38,555 nt of DNA, taken from contig CABPSV020000053.1 in NCBI GenBank assembly GCA_902459845.2, forward strand, positions 1-38,555, read 5' to 3'. Source of the DNA: Hepatocystis sp. ex Piliocolobus tephrosceles (taxonomy: Eukaryota; Apicomplexa; Aconoidasida; Haemosporida; Plasmodiidae). Of the stretch, positions 19,051 to 30,200 are shown in pieces (within the stretch, counting starts at the first letter, position 1; every line of letters starts with the position of its first letter). Position numbers and translations under genes: made by a program. The notes under the pieces are model-generated. The model saw only the letters and a list, made by a program, of their open reading frames with translations. It did not search any database and was not told the DNA's origin.

Positions 19051-19272
19051 ATGGGAGAATTCAAGGTTGGTTCTAAATTGAAGGAACAAGTCGTTTGTAA
19101 CATGCAACCATTAATTTTATGTTTACATAAACACGATGACGATATTACGAAATGTGTGAATGAAGTAAATATTTTCGAAAAAACTTGTAATAAAAATGTG
19201 AACTATGTTCACGATAGGATTGGATTAGATGATACAAGAAACACACTATATACTGGGAAAAAGGCTTTTTGA
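19051..19272 (+). CDS. Small CHCH-like cysteine-motif protein
   Basis: The 73-residue protein has four cysteines at 16, 24, 35 and 46, giving spacings C-x7-C, x10, C-x10-C, within predicted helices. The order resembles a single coiled-coil-helix-coiled-coil-helix domain; the MIC19/CHCHD3 type has C-x9-C, x10, C-x9-C. Such proteins are oxidised by the Mia40 pathway and reside in the mitochondrial intermembrane space. The pair spacings deviate from the standard nine, so the call is tentative. The tail after the motif (about 25 residues) is polar and ends GKKAF. There is no presequence, which fits Mia40 substrates. TATTAATATAG directly precedes the ATG and looks like a splice acceptor, so the first coding or leader exon may lie upstream. 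Composition and codons are clearly coding-like compared with the flanks. Confidence 0.7.
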   Translation: MGEFKVGSKLKEQVVCNMQPLILCLHKHDDDITKCVNEVNIFEKTCNKNVNYVHDRIGLDDTRNTLYTGKKAF

Positions 19273-19972
19273 AATATTTCTTAGTATTTTATACTACCCT
19301 CTACCCTTTTTTGTTAATAGACATTTGTTTTTATATGTATTTTTTTTTTTTTTTTTTTAGCATATGTATTTATGTTGATATACAACCGTTTCACTAGGAT
19401 TTATTAAAACGCGTGTGATTGTACATATCATGACACAAATCACAAATTATCCATTTACTAGTGATATAACTTATATTATTCTTTAAAATTTTTTTCTTAA
19501 ATTTAATAATTGTTTAGTATTAAACTATTTAGTTTTTATTTAATACGTTTTATACAATTCAGAAAAATGTATTAATGCTAAAAAAAAAAAACTAAAAGTG
19601 TGTAAATGCATATATTAAAAATGTTTTTTTAAAGTTTTATAAAAAAATAATTATGAAAAAAAAACAAAAGAAATAAAAAATTAGATTAATATTATTATAT
19701 ATATATGTATAAGTATTTGGTACTACATATGAAAGCTAGTATATAATTATTAGTTAACACAAATAAAAAACAATGTCTTCTACGGTTATTTAATTTTATA
19801 TTTTTTTTTTTTTTTTTTCTGTCAATAGTAACTAATATAGTTACCATGTAACAAAAAATTATAGTCACTACTATGTATTTTCTTAATATAAAATACAAAT
19901 AGTAAGCAGGCTATATAAATATATAAAATAGTAAAGACAATTTGGCACCATTTTATGTATAAAAATAGTGTA

Positions 19973-20007
<35 letters not shown>

Positions 20008-20593
20008 AAAAGATAAACAAAATTGAAATATACAAATCAAAATTAAAATGAATTTTAAATTAAGAATTCAGAAGTTAAAAAAAAAAAAAAATAAATAAAA
20101 AAAAATGTAACATAAAATTTACAATAATTACAATTTTCCATCTCCAAAAAATAAAAATAACTAAACACAAACAACAGAGCAAATTTGTGTATTTACACAA
20201 TTTATCGATTATACTATAATGCAATAAAAAAATAAAAAAAACGTTATAAATTAATAAATAGTATGCTTATATATGTAAGAAAGTTTACATGTATTCCTGA
20301 TACATGTACATGTACTTTTTTTTTCTTTTTTTATAATTTAGTCAAAATGTTAGCTTCTTATATTAGCAAAGTGAAATAAGCTAAATTTATTTTACAAAAA
20401 AAAAAAAATAAAATAGTAACAGTAACAGTAACAGCAGCAGCGGTAGCTATAACAGTGATAATAACAATTTTTACAACTGTTAAAAAAAGTGTCTCGGTAT
20501 ATATATATATATATATATATACACATACACAATAGCAAATCATCTGCTTCGGACGCGTTTTTAATTTTTGCTGCTACTTGGTCTGATGTGGTC
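19273..20593. other. Convergent intergenic spacer (CHCH-like gene / GTPase gene)
   Basis: This 1.3 kb lies between gene 3' ends. It contains poly(T) at 19340-19359 and 19801-19818, poly(A) of about 30 bases at 19977-20005, and short poly(A) runs at 20080 and 20398-20408. An (AGTAAC)n/(AGC)n patch lies at 20415-20450 and (TA)n at 20500-20520. Most of it shows no coding character. The exception is 20530-20593, immediately downstream of the GTPase stop codon, which is discussed as a possible alternative tail. Confidence 0.75.
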
Positions 20594-23500
20594 CTATGAC
20601 AAATAAGATCTTCTCTGGAATTTACTGGAGGCGTTGTATGATGCATAATCATCCATTTTACTTGACTTGTTGAATTTATTACTCATATCCATATACTGAG
20701 ATGCATCATTTGCCATTTTATATTCTGGTGGAACGTTAGTTGAAAACATATTTGGTTTTTGTTCATAATATGGGAATTTCATAAAAGTTGGTTTATATAT
20801 TCTGACTCTAGGATTAGCATATGAATCTTTTAATCCGGTAGTCCCTGATAAATTTAACAAATTTTGTGATTGTAATAATTTTTTCGTATTTTTTGCTACT
20901 TTATTTTTAAACCTTACAATATGATAATTATATACATATATAGCTGTTACTGAAATTAATAAAATTGTAAATATAATTGCTCCTTCTGTACCGAATACAT
21001 TTGCTATTCCATCATACATGTAGAAAACAACATGTCTAAAAAATTTCTTTAAGTATAATAATATTTGTGCATATCCAAATATCATAAACATGGAAATAAT
21101 TAAAAGGAATAGAAAACTGATATGGAATTTTTTAAAGTATAAAATTAATAACAGTACAAATATTAATATGAATACACCCATAAGAAAAATAATTCTTTGA
21201 ATAAACTGTTTTCTTATAATAGGATAATATAATTCATATATATCAGTATTTAACCATCTATTTATAACTTTACTCATTAATTCTTTTGATATTTTTTTAT
21301 ATTGGGTATTTCTTTGATTTACAGTTTCTTCTACTGATGGTTTTATTTTATTTTCTTTTTGATTTTTTAAATATATATGTTCAATATTATTAGCAAGAAC
21401 AACTAATGCTCTTTCATATAATGTAATTTTAAATGATCTCCAAAAATAATATTTATGAATTTCATTTTTTATTCCATTTTTTAAATCATCTAACGGTTGT
21501 TGACAAGTTATTTGAATTGCTTTTAAATTTTCATCTTTTATTACTTTATATATTTCATCTGTTAATTCTAAAAATTTTTTATATTCACTGTTCCATGATT
21601 CTTCATTGGCACAATATATTTCCATGTATTTTAATTCTTCTTGATTTTTTAAACTTAAAAATATATCTTGTAATACTAATTCATCTAATGGGAAATTAAA
21701 ATTTTCCATAAATAATTTTCTTAAATTACCTTTATGCATATTGTATAAATTACTAGTTTTATCTTTACAATGATTATGCCATTTTTTCATAGCTGCTTGT
21801 TTAGAATTTTTTATATCATTATCTAAAACAATTAAAAATGTATCGTTGATTTCTTTTTCTTCTTTATAAAATTCACCTAATGCTAACATATATGCATTTA
21901 CTGCTTCTGCATTCCATTTATCTAATATGGTATAAAATACATTTTTATTTTTAAAATATTCAGTTATATTTTCGGTACTATCTGCTAAACTTTCAAAAAC
22001 TTCCCTACCTTTTAATACAGCATTGGTAAAATATGCTTTTATTTTCTGTTCATTTAAAGTAATATTCTTTTTTTTTAAATAATAAAATTCTTGAAATGTA
22101 TTATTAATTAAAGGAGTACATATTTCATCTTTATAATATATTAAGTCTAACTTTTCCGGATTTTTGGAAAGTTTTTTTTCTAAATATTTTACTAAATTAT
22201 AACTAACCGATTCAAAAAAGAAGGTTAAATCTTTTTGTTTAATTGGGTATTGGTCACTTTTCATTTTGACATCTTCTATTATTATTTGTAAAGAATCATC
22301 ACATGCAATTTTACAAAATTTAAGAATATTAGATTCACCTAGTTCTAACATATCTTGTTTTATTTGATCTAATCTGTCATATAAATTAGATTCAATATCT
22401 TTTATCAATTCTTTTTCTTCCTCATCATGAAAATCACTTTCTGTATATTTATACCAAATATTTAAAATCTGTTCTCTAATTATTTCTTCATATTTTTTTA
22501 TTTCATTAAGTAATGGTGGTAATTTATATAAATCTTTTTTATCCTTTTCATTTTTAAACATTTCGCTTTCGTCTAAAAAATCTTCATTAAATAATTCTTC
22601 TTCAAATCGATTGCTCATACTACTTTTTTCATTCACATTATCACTATTTAAATTGTTTTCCAAATCACTATTTATATATTCATTCTCTTCATTCATATAG
22701 CTTAAAAACTTTACATCTTCATTTTCCATAAATTGTAATAAATATTTTTTATATAAAAAAATTAAATCGTTTCTACTTATTTCTGCTCTATTAATTTTGA
22801 AATTTTTAAAAAATTGATTAATGTTAGTAAATAAATTTTGATTAGCCGATTTAATTAAAAAAGTGATAAAATCATACACATCTTGTCCTGACATATATCT
22901 ATTACGCATATTCGAGACATTCAATTTTGTGTCATCGTTATTCTGACCACTGCTGTCCGCTTTTTTTTTTTTTTCTTCTTCTGTAGTAGAACTAGATTCA
23001 TTACTATCGCCTCCTTTTTTATCCTTATACATAGCATAATTCATCTGAACGTTTGTATACATTTTTTTCGGATATAACAAAGCTCTTAAATATATTTTAT
23101 ACTTTAATAATGTAACATCATTTTTATATTCATCATTTAAATCGCTCAAGTTCGCATTAGTAAAATCAAAATTTTTATTATTATACATTGTTCTTAACAA
23201 AATACAATCTATATTTTTATAAAGAACATCTAACTTATAATTACTGGATGTTTCGTTTTTTAATTTATCTTTCGCGTCACCATTATGGCCTGTACTGCCT
23301 GAATATGTTAAATATTCTATTTTCTTTTGTTTTGTCGTATAAGCATCATATTTATCTTTACTTTTATTGGATATAATTTTTTTCCAATATTTTATATCTA
23401 AATCTCTTCTATCCGAATTTAATAAAATATTTAACCACAATTTCCCTTTTCGTACATCCAAACGTTGATTAAAATCATGCACTACCCACATCAAATTTTT

Positions 23501-24664
23501 AGATGCAATACTTTCTAAAATTAATGAATTATTTTCTAAATTACTATCCATGTTATTTAATATCATATCTAAATTATTTTTTTTTATTGAAAATGTTGAA
23601 CCATTAGATCTTGTATAAGCTCGTAACATAAACAAATTAGCATCCTTTGTAATATTTTCAATAAACTCTAAATCTTTATTATTTATCATTTTCATTGTTA
23701 AAAAAATAATATCAGTTGATATTAAATTAGTTAATGCATATAATATCTCATCATATCGTTTATTTACATTAGGACTATTTAAACCTTGTGTATCCATTAA
23801 TATAAGATTCACCTCATCCGTTTCGGATAAATTTAAATCGTCAATGTTAGTGATCCAATCATCTGTTTTATATAAGTTTAATAAATCTATAATTTCTTCG
23901 TTATATTCATCTTTTTCATATTCATAATTTTTAACAAAATTAGTAAAATTAGTGTCTATATACTTATATAATTCTCTTAATTTCTTTACATTTATTTTAA
24001 TCGGTTCTGACCATATCCATATACCGTATGTGCTAGCTGTTATATCATTACCAACTTTAAAACCATTTTCTATAGTTTTATTATCCATAGTAATATCATC
24101 CACTACATAATCGTTTAATAAATTAAGTAAAAAAGATTTACCTGTATGCATATCTCCTAAAACAGATACTATAGCAATTGGCTTATCAATATTTTTTAAC
24201 ACTTCTAAATTCTCCTCTATTATTATTAATTCTGTATGATTCACATTTGGTTTTATTATTTGTATAGCTTTGCCTCTTCTCTTACGTTTTTTAATTCTTT
24301 CTTTTTTATCATCAATCATTTGATTTATAATATCCATAGATTCTAAACATTCGTCACCTTGACAATTTACAGGTATGTCAAAACTTTTCTCATCATAATC
24401 GTCATCATCGTTACCATATCCTTCATAATCACCATCATTTCCCTGGTATGATTCATAGTAAGTATCATCATATTCTTGATCATCATATCTACTATTATGT
24501 GTTTTTTTTTTTTTCTTATTTTTTGTAATATTGTTTACATTTTCATTATCACTACCATTTTCATTATTGTTATCTTCAAAATTTTTAGTATCTGTGGCAC
24601 TATAACAATAAAATGTTATTAAAAATAGAACAATCGTTAGTACGAAAAAAAATGACTTTTGCAT
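20594..24664 (-). CDS. Atlastin/GBP-family large GTPase with signal peptide and C-terminal membrane segments
   Basis: This 1356-residue dynamin-superfamily protein opens with a hydrophobic signal peptide (about 1-22). An acidic Tyr/Asp-rich stretch (about 60-92) and a basic patch (KKRKRR) follow. The GTPase domain has the P-loop GDMHTGKSFLLNLL (G170-S177), the switch STYGIWIWSEP (211-221) and LMDTQG (289-294). WIWSEP and DTQG are atlastin-like; GBPs usually have DTEG. The guanine-specificity motif is VVHDF (394-398), where the family normally has RD. A long helical middle (about 560-1150) leads to two adjacent membrane spans (about 1158-1180 and 1187-1210), a third (about 1226-1245) and a basic tail. 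Atlastins fuse ER membranes through a cytosolic GTPase followed by a membrane hairpin. Here the signal peptide predicts the opposite topology. Sey1/RHD3 is less likely because its P-loop and G3 motifs differ. No PEXEL motif was seen. Confidence 0.85.
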   Translation of the reverse strand: MQKSFFFVLTIVLFLITFYCYSATDTKNFEDNNNENGSDNENVNNITKNKKKKKTHNSRYDDQEYDDTYYESYQGNDGDYEGYGNDDDDYDEKSFDIPVNCQGDECLESMDIINQMIDDKKERIKKRKRRGKAIQIIKPNVNHTELIIIEENLEVLKNIDKPIAIVSVLGDMHTGKSFLLNLLNDYVVDDITMDNKTIENGFKVGNDITASTYGIWIWSEPIKINVKKLRELYKYIDTNFTNFVKNYEYEKDEYNEEIIDLLNLYKTDDWITNIDDLNLSETDEVNLILMDTQGLNSPNVNKRYDEILYALTNLISTDIIFLTMKMINNKDLEFIENITKDANLFMLRAYTRSNGSTFSIKKNNLDMILNNMDSNLENNSLILESIASKNLMWVVHDFNQRLDVRKGKLWLNILLNSDRRDLDIKYWKKIISNKSKDKYDAYTTKQKKIEYLTYSGSTGHNGDAKDKLKNETSSNYKLDVLYKNIDCILLRTMYNNKNFDFTNANLSDLNDEYKNDVTLLKYKIYLRALLYPKKMYTNVQMNYAMYKDKKGGDSNESSSTTEEEKKKKADSSGQNNDDTKLNVSNMRNRYMSGQDVYDFITFLIKSANQNLFTNINQFFKNFKINRAEISRNDLIFLYKKYLLQFMENEDVKFLSYMNEENEYINSDLENNLNSDNVNEKSSMSNRFEEELFNEDFLDESEMFKNEKDKKDLYKLPPLLNEIKKYEEIIREQILNIWYKYTESDFHDEEEKELIKDIESNLYDRLDQIKQDMLELGESNILKFCKIACDDSLQIIIEDVKMKSDQYPIKQKDLTFFFESVSYNLVKYLEKKLSKNPEKLDLIYYKDEICTPLINNTFQEFYYLKKKNITLNEQKIKAYFTNAVLKGREVFESLADSTENITEYFKNKNVFYTILDKWNAEAVNAYMLALGEFYKEEKEINDTFLIVLDNDIKNSKQAAMKKWHNHCKDKTSNLYNMHKGNLRKLFMENFNFPLDELVLQDIFLSLKNQEELKYMEIYCANEESWNSEYKKFLELTDEIYKVIKDENLKAIQITCQQPLDDLKNGIKNEIHKYYFWRSFKITLYERALVVLANNIEHIYLKNQKENKIKPSVEETVNQRNTQYKKISKELMSKVINRWLNTDIYELYYPIIRKQFIQRIIFLMGVFILIFVLLLILYFKKFHISFLFLLIISMFMIFGYAQILLYLKKFFRHVVFYMYDGIANVFGTEGAIIFTILLISVTAIYVYNYHIVRFKNKVAKNTKKLLQSQNLLNLSGTTGLKDSYANPRVRIYKPTFMKFPYYEQKPNMFSTNVPPEYKMANDASQYMDMSNKFNKSSKMDDYASYNASSKFQRRSYLS

Positions 24665-25620
24665 TTTTTTTTTTTTTTTTTTCTATTCACATTTATAGGT
24701 TCCTTATTTTATTTTAAAGTTAATAATTCTTATTTGTACACGCATGTATTGAACGCATATTTTACGTATATATAGTGTATATATATATGTATATATATAT
24801 ATATATATACACTATATATGTATATGTATTTATTCTGAAATAATATATAAACCTTCCTTTTTACAATTAATATATAAAAAAATGTAAAAAAAATAAAAAA
24901 AAACAGTAAAAATATATTTTAGCTTATTGTATTTTAATTATTACAATCCAACATGAAAAAAAATTCGTAAAAAGAGTAAAGCGAAATAAAAAAAAAGAAA
25001 ATAAAAAAAAAAATAGTTAACAAAGGGTAAAAAAAAAAAAAAAAAAATTTTAACAATAAAAAAAAAAAAAAAAAAAATTTTAACAATAAATAAAAAAAAA
25101 AAATTATTAATTGAAAACAATGATAAAATGTGAAAATTAATATATTTTAATAAATTATTCCGCATATTGTATTCATATCAACAATTACAAAAAAATTTCA
25201 CTTTATTTGATACATATATATATATATATATATAAGGTATAAATGATTTATGTGTTGACGTGTATAATCGCTTATGTGTTTTGCATGTATGTAAAAATAT
25301 ATATATATATATATATATATATGCATTTCGCATTTACAATTAAAAATGTAATGGTATATATTTACTACATATGTTAAATTATGAGATAAATAGAAGTTAT
25401 ATATATATAATTTTTAAAATACTTTTATATCTTTATTTTGTATTCATATTTTATTTTTATTTTTGTTCTTTAAAAATTAAAAAAAAAAAAAAAAAAAAAA
25501 AAACAGAATTTTATAATTTTGCATTGAATTGAATTAAAAAAAAAATATTAAAAATTGCTGGCAAAAACGAACTTTTATTGTCTATTAGCCACATGTTGAT
25601 TAAGTTTTTCTCTTTTTTTT

Positions 25621-25720
<100 letters not shown>

Positions 25721-25756
25721 AATTTATTTAAGTTAAAAAACTCCCGTGTATAATAA

Positions 25757-25804
25757 ATGTCCAAATATTCAACTGTGCAAAATAAGCGAAATAGAAAAGG
25801 CAAG
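25757..25804 (+). CDS. Candidate first exon of a small spliced gene
   Basis: ATG at 25757 is preceded by two in-frame TAA codons (25751-25756) and opens 16 codons, MSKYSTVQNKRNRKGK, ending exactly at a consensus donor AAG|GTATGTG (25805). The exon is much less AT-rich than its surroundings and encodes a basic, non-repetitive peptide. The position fits a plus-strand gene between two minus-strand genes. The best acceptor I see is CTTTTTTTATATAG ending at 26236. Joined there in phase, the frame adds SLENIKQKCLFLN and stops at 26278, giving only 29 residues, so an intermediate exon may be missing. I recognise no family; the basic N-terminus would suit an RNA- or ribosome-associated small protein, which is speculation. 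Confidence 0.4.
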
Positions 25805-25862
25805 GTATGTGTTTTTTTTATTCACCCATATTATCACATATAATTATTTATAATTTATATTT

Positions 25863-25990
25863 ACATTAATACATTTATATTTATATTTATATTTACATTA
25901 ATACATTTATATTTATATTTATATTTGCATTAATACATTTACATTTATATTTATATTTGCATTAATACATTTACATTTATATTTATTTTT
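25863..25990. repeat. 32-bp minisatellite, four units
   Basis: Four units begin at 25863, 25895, 25927 and 25959, each starting ACATTAATAC or GCATTAATAC followed by ATTTAT/ATTTAC steps. Spacing is exactly 32 bases. If the exon at 25757 is real, this repeat lies inside its first intron. Confidence 0.9.
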
Positions 25991-27213
25991 ATAATGGTCA
26001 CGATTTTCCCATAACACACAACACTTAAAAAAATCGAATGAGTTAAACTTCTTTAATAACTTAATAAATGTATATTATAAGAACAAGCGATATATATATA
26101 TATATACATGCTTGTGTATATATATAATACATTTTTTTTTTCTCATTCGTAATTTTTTACCTTATTCATTTATAAGGTCATTTTATTTGTATTTTTTGTT
26201 TTATACAAATTTTGTCACATTACTTTTTTTATATAGTCATTGGAAAATATAAAACAAAAATGTCTTTTTTTAAATTGATATTGCTTATGTAAACATATGT
26301 TGTCAACATAAAAAAAAAAAAAAAAAAATGAACGAAAATGAACGAAAATGAACGAAAATAAATAAATGGAAATTATTTAAATATATTGGGCAATCTTGAA
26401 AATGTGTTTATAATAAAATATATAATATTTGAGTAAAAAAAAAAAAAAAAAGAATCGCATCTACATGTTTTCATTTAATCAGTACTATTTCAATGCTTTA
26501 TAAAATTAACGTGGAAAATTGGTGGTAAATATTTCAAGCGCATGTATACATATTTATATATTTATGTATTTATTTACTTAATTCTTATTAAATTAATTAT
26601 TCAAATTACATGCCACTTTATTTTTTTCTTTTAAAATTACAATGTTATATATTAAAACATATTTACGATCACTGTACTTAAAAAAAAAAAATTATAAACT
26701 CTTATATTAATTCGAAAAAAACCTACATTGTCCAATAAGCACATGTATATATATACATATATAAACTAGCACACTCATATATGTATACATGTAACTTAAA
26801 CATATTTTTCCGCATATTATTAATTATAATATATTATAAAAAAAAAAAAAAAAAACTATTTAGCTTTTTTTTTTTTTTTTTTTTTTTTTATTATGAATTA
26901 TATAACCAAATAAAACATAATAAACGTATGAGTATATTTACAAACAAATAAGCTTAAAAAATGAAGACGTATGTTGCTAAAAAAAAAAAAAATATAAAAA
27001 TGAAAAGTTAAAAAAAAAAAAAAAAAAAATAATACAAACAATAATAAAAACAAAATATATAAAACACACATATTCATAAGAGGTATATTTGAATAGGAAT
27101 ACAATGGCAATGATAATATCAATAATAATGATCAAAAATATACATAAACAAATTAAAAAATACTATATATATATATATATATATAATATGTTCAAAATTT
27201 ATAGGAAGAAAGC

Positions 27214-30200
27214 TCACTGTATATCAACATATTGTATAATGTCATCTTGATTTATATTTTCACTAAACATCATGTTTTGATCATCCCAATCTTCATTTTT
27301 GCTGCTACTTATTGGGCTATATAAAAAAAAATTTTCAATTTTTTTATTATGAGAATTCAGAGCATATTGATCCATTTTATTAAAATTGTTTTTATCATTT
27401 TGGCTTTTAAAATTATTATTATGTGTATTTAATAAGTTCAAAGAATAAGGAATGTCTTGTCTATTGTTTAAGTGTTGTTGCCCTTCAACATTGTTAAAGT
27501 GTTTTATTGAGTTTAATATGTTGTCAAAATCTCCTTTTTCTGGTGTATCATTATTATTACAATTATAATTATAGTACAAATTGTTACTAAAGTAGCTGAT
27601 ACAGTTTTCGTTTAAGTTCATTCCGTTTGTGTTTGTTTCAATTGCGTTTGTTTCAATTGTGTTTGTTTCAATTGTGTTTGTTTCGATTGTGTTTGTTTCG
27701 ATTATGTTTACTTCATTTTTGTTAGTAGGTAAATCTAAGCTAAAAGATATATCGCCACTGTTATAACCATCACTTACGCTAAAATAGTCATTTGTTTCAT
27801 TTTTATACGGATAGTAATTTTTATGTTGACTTTCTTGTTCATTAGAATTTAGTAAATTACTAAGCATATCATGTTTTTTATTAAATGAATAAAATTCATT
27901 ATTATTTTTGTCATTATATAATATGTCTTGAGTATGCTGTTTTTGTTCCGGTTCTTGTTCTTTTTTTTTGTTTTTTTTTTTGTTTTTTTTTTTACTTAAA
28001 AGTTCATTTTGCAAATATTCAGTTACATACATATGATAATAATTTTGGTTATCTATTTTATTTTCTGTTTTGCTTATTTTAAAATTTTCAGACTTATAAA
28101 ATAAATGTGTATTCATTTGTGGATCATATTTATATATATCATTACAGTATGTGCTACATATATCATATGTATTATCATCTAATGTTATTTTTTTTTTGGG
28201 GTTTATTCTTTTTACATATTGTTTAGACCTTCCACCATTTGCTGATCTATTTACACGTTCATTAACTTTTAATGACTGTTCATAAATAGTAGAAAAATGA
28301 TACAAGTTATTCATAAAACTATTATAATGGTTCTGAATATTAAAAAAAATACATTCATTTTTTTTTAATTGTTCATATTGTAATATATGTGTTGGTAGGC
28401 ATTCACTTTTACTATTAATTAATTCTTTATGATTTACATAATCTGGTAATTGTATTAAATGACTCAAGTTGTTACATTCTTCCAATACGTTCGCATTAGT
28501 ATTTCTACTCACTCTATTTCTTATATTAAAGGTTTTATCGTTATTATGATCAACAATATTCCTATTATCATTAATATTGTTGTGCTTACTCATATTGTTA
28601 TACCCACAAATACTTTTACTCTTTGTATTTGTTTTTTCTCGTAACTGTTCCACGTATATATCATTCTCTGTATCCTTTACTTTTAATTTTTTATTTCTTT
28701 TTCTTGTGTTAATAATACCTGTATTATCTTCATTAGATTTTTCAATGTGCAATGTATTCCTTCTTTTGCTTCTTAAAGTCATACCAGCTTTTCCACTACC
28801 ATCTTCCTCCTCATCATTATTATTATGATCATTTATCTTGTTTATTTTTTCCATTTTTTTTTTATTTATATTGTGTTCTTTATTATTTATACATGGTACT
28901 GTTGCATTTCTCATTTTATGTCTATTAAAGATTACATTATTGTTTATGTCGAATTCTGTTTCTATATACTTATTACAATTTTTATTTTTTTCGTTTTTTA
29001 ATGTCACATTTTTTTGAGTACTATATTCACCTTCTTTAATACATACATTTTCTTTAAAGCTTTCATCCTCTCCGCCTTTCATTTCTACTTGTTTTTGCTG
29101 ATCATTTTTCCATTCATTCAAATTTTCTTGTGTTTTTTCTTGTGTTTTTTCTTGTATTTTTTCTTGAGCAACATCACAACATTCATTATCATTATCCATA
29201 TGATTACTATGATTAGGATTATTATAAAAACACTCCTCTGAATAATTTTTTGACATTTTATTATAATGTACATTACTACGTACATTAAAATTATCACCTT
29301 TTATACCTTTTACATATTGTTCCTTATGTTCATCATTTTTATCTGTATTATTATCTTGTATTATTTTAATACCAAATTTATCTGTACTTCTTTTTTTTAA
29401 TTCATACGAAAAATTTTTCATCCTATATAATTTTAATTGATTTTCTTCAAATTTTTTTACATCAAAATCTTTATATATTTTAGATATTATTAAATTGTAT
29501 ATACACCATTCACTAAAACTTATATATTTTCTTCCTATTCTTTTTTCCATATCATTTTTATAATATTTATTTATAATTCTTTTTTTATGCTCTAATGATT
29601 CTAGTAATGTATGGTTAACATTTGAGTCAACATTTTCCCACAAATTGTTGTATATATTAAAATAGTAAATATCGTTTGTGTTACCATTCACAGTATCATT
29701 TGTAAGACAATCCACAAAATCATTTGTAGAGCGATTTGGGGACCCATTTGTGACTCCACTTATGACGTAATTTTTTATTACATGTGACGGATCGAACCAC
29801 CGAGACTGTTTTTGTATTTTACTATTTTCATTGTTATATTTAGTCTGTTTTATTTTTTCTTTTTCATGTCCTAATAAAAAAGCATTAATTTCATTAGTTT
29901 GTAATTCACTACTAGTTTCTGTCCATGTATTATTTCTAATACAATCAATTTTATGACAAATAAAATCAAACATTTTATTATTTTTTTCTTCTTCTACTTC
30001 TTGAATATTTACTTCGAATTCAAACATTGCATTGTCATGGTATTTATTATTAGTAATATTATTAATGTCATATTTTTTGTGTTGCTTTTCTTTTTTATTT
30101 TTTTCAAAAACTAAATCTACTACATCATATGCATAATCACTATCAAATGAATGTTCACTAATGTTATCGTTATAAATTGGCATACACGTTTGGTAATTAC

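Noticed and set aside
20594..24664. Identification of the GTPase as Sey1/RHD3
   Set aside because: Sey1/RHD3 P-loops read GxQSSGKST with a G3 motif of D-x-EG; this protein has GDMHTGKSF, WIWSEP and DTQG, closer to atlastin/GBP, and carries a signal peptide.
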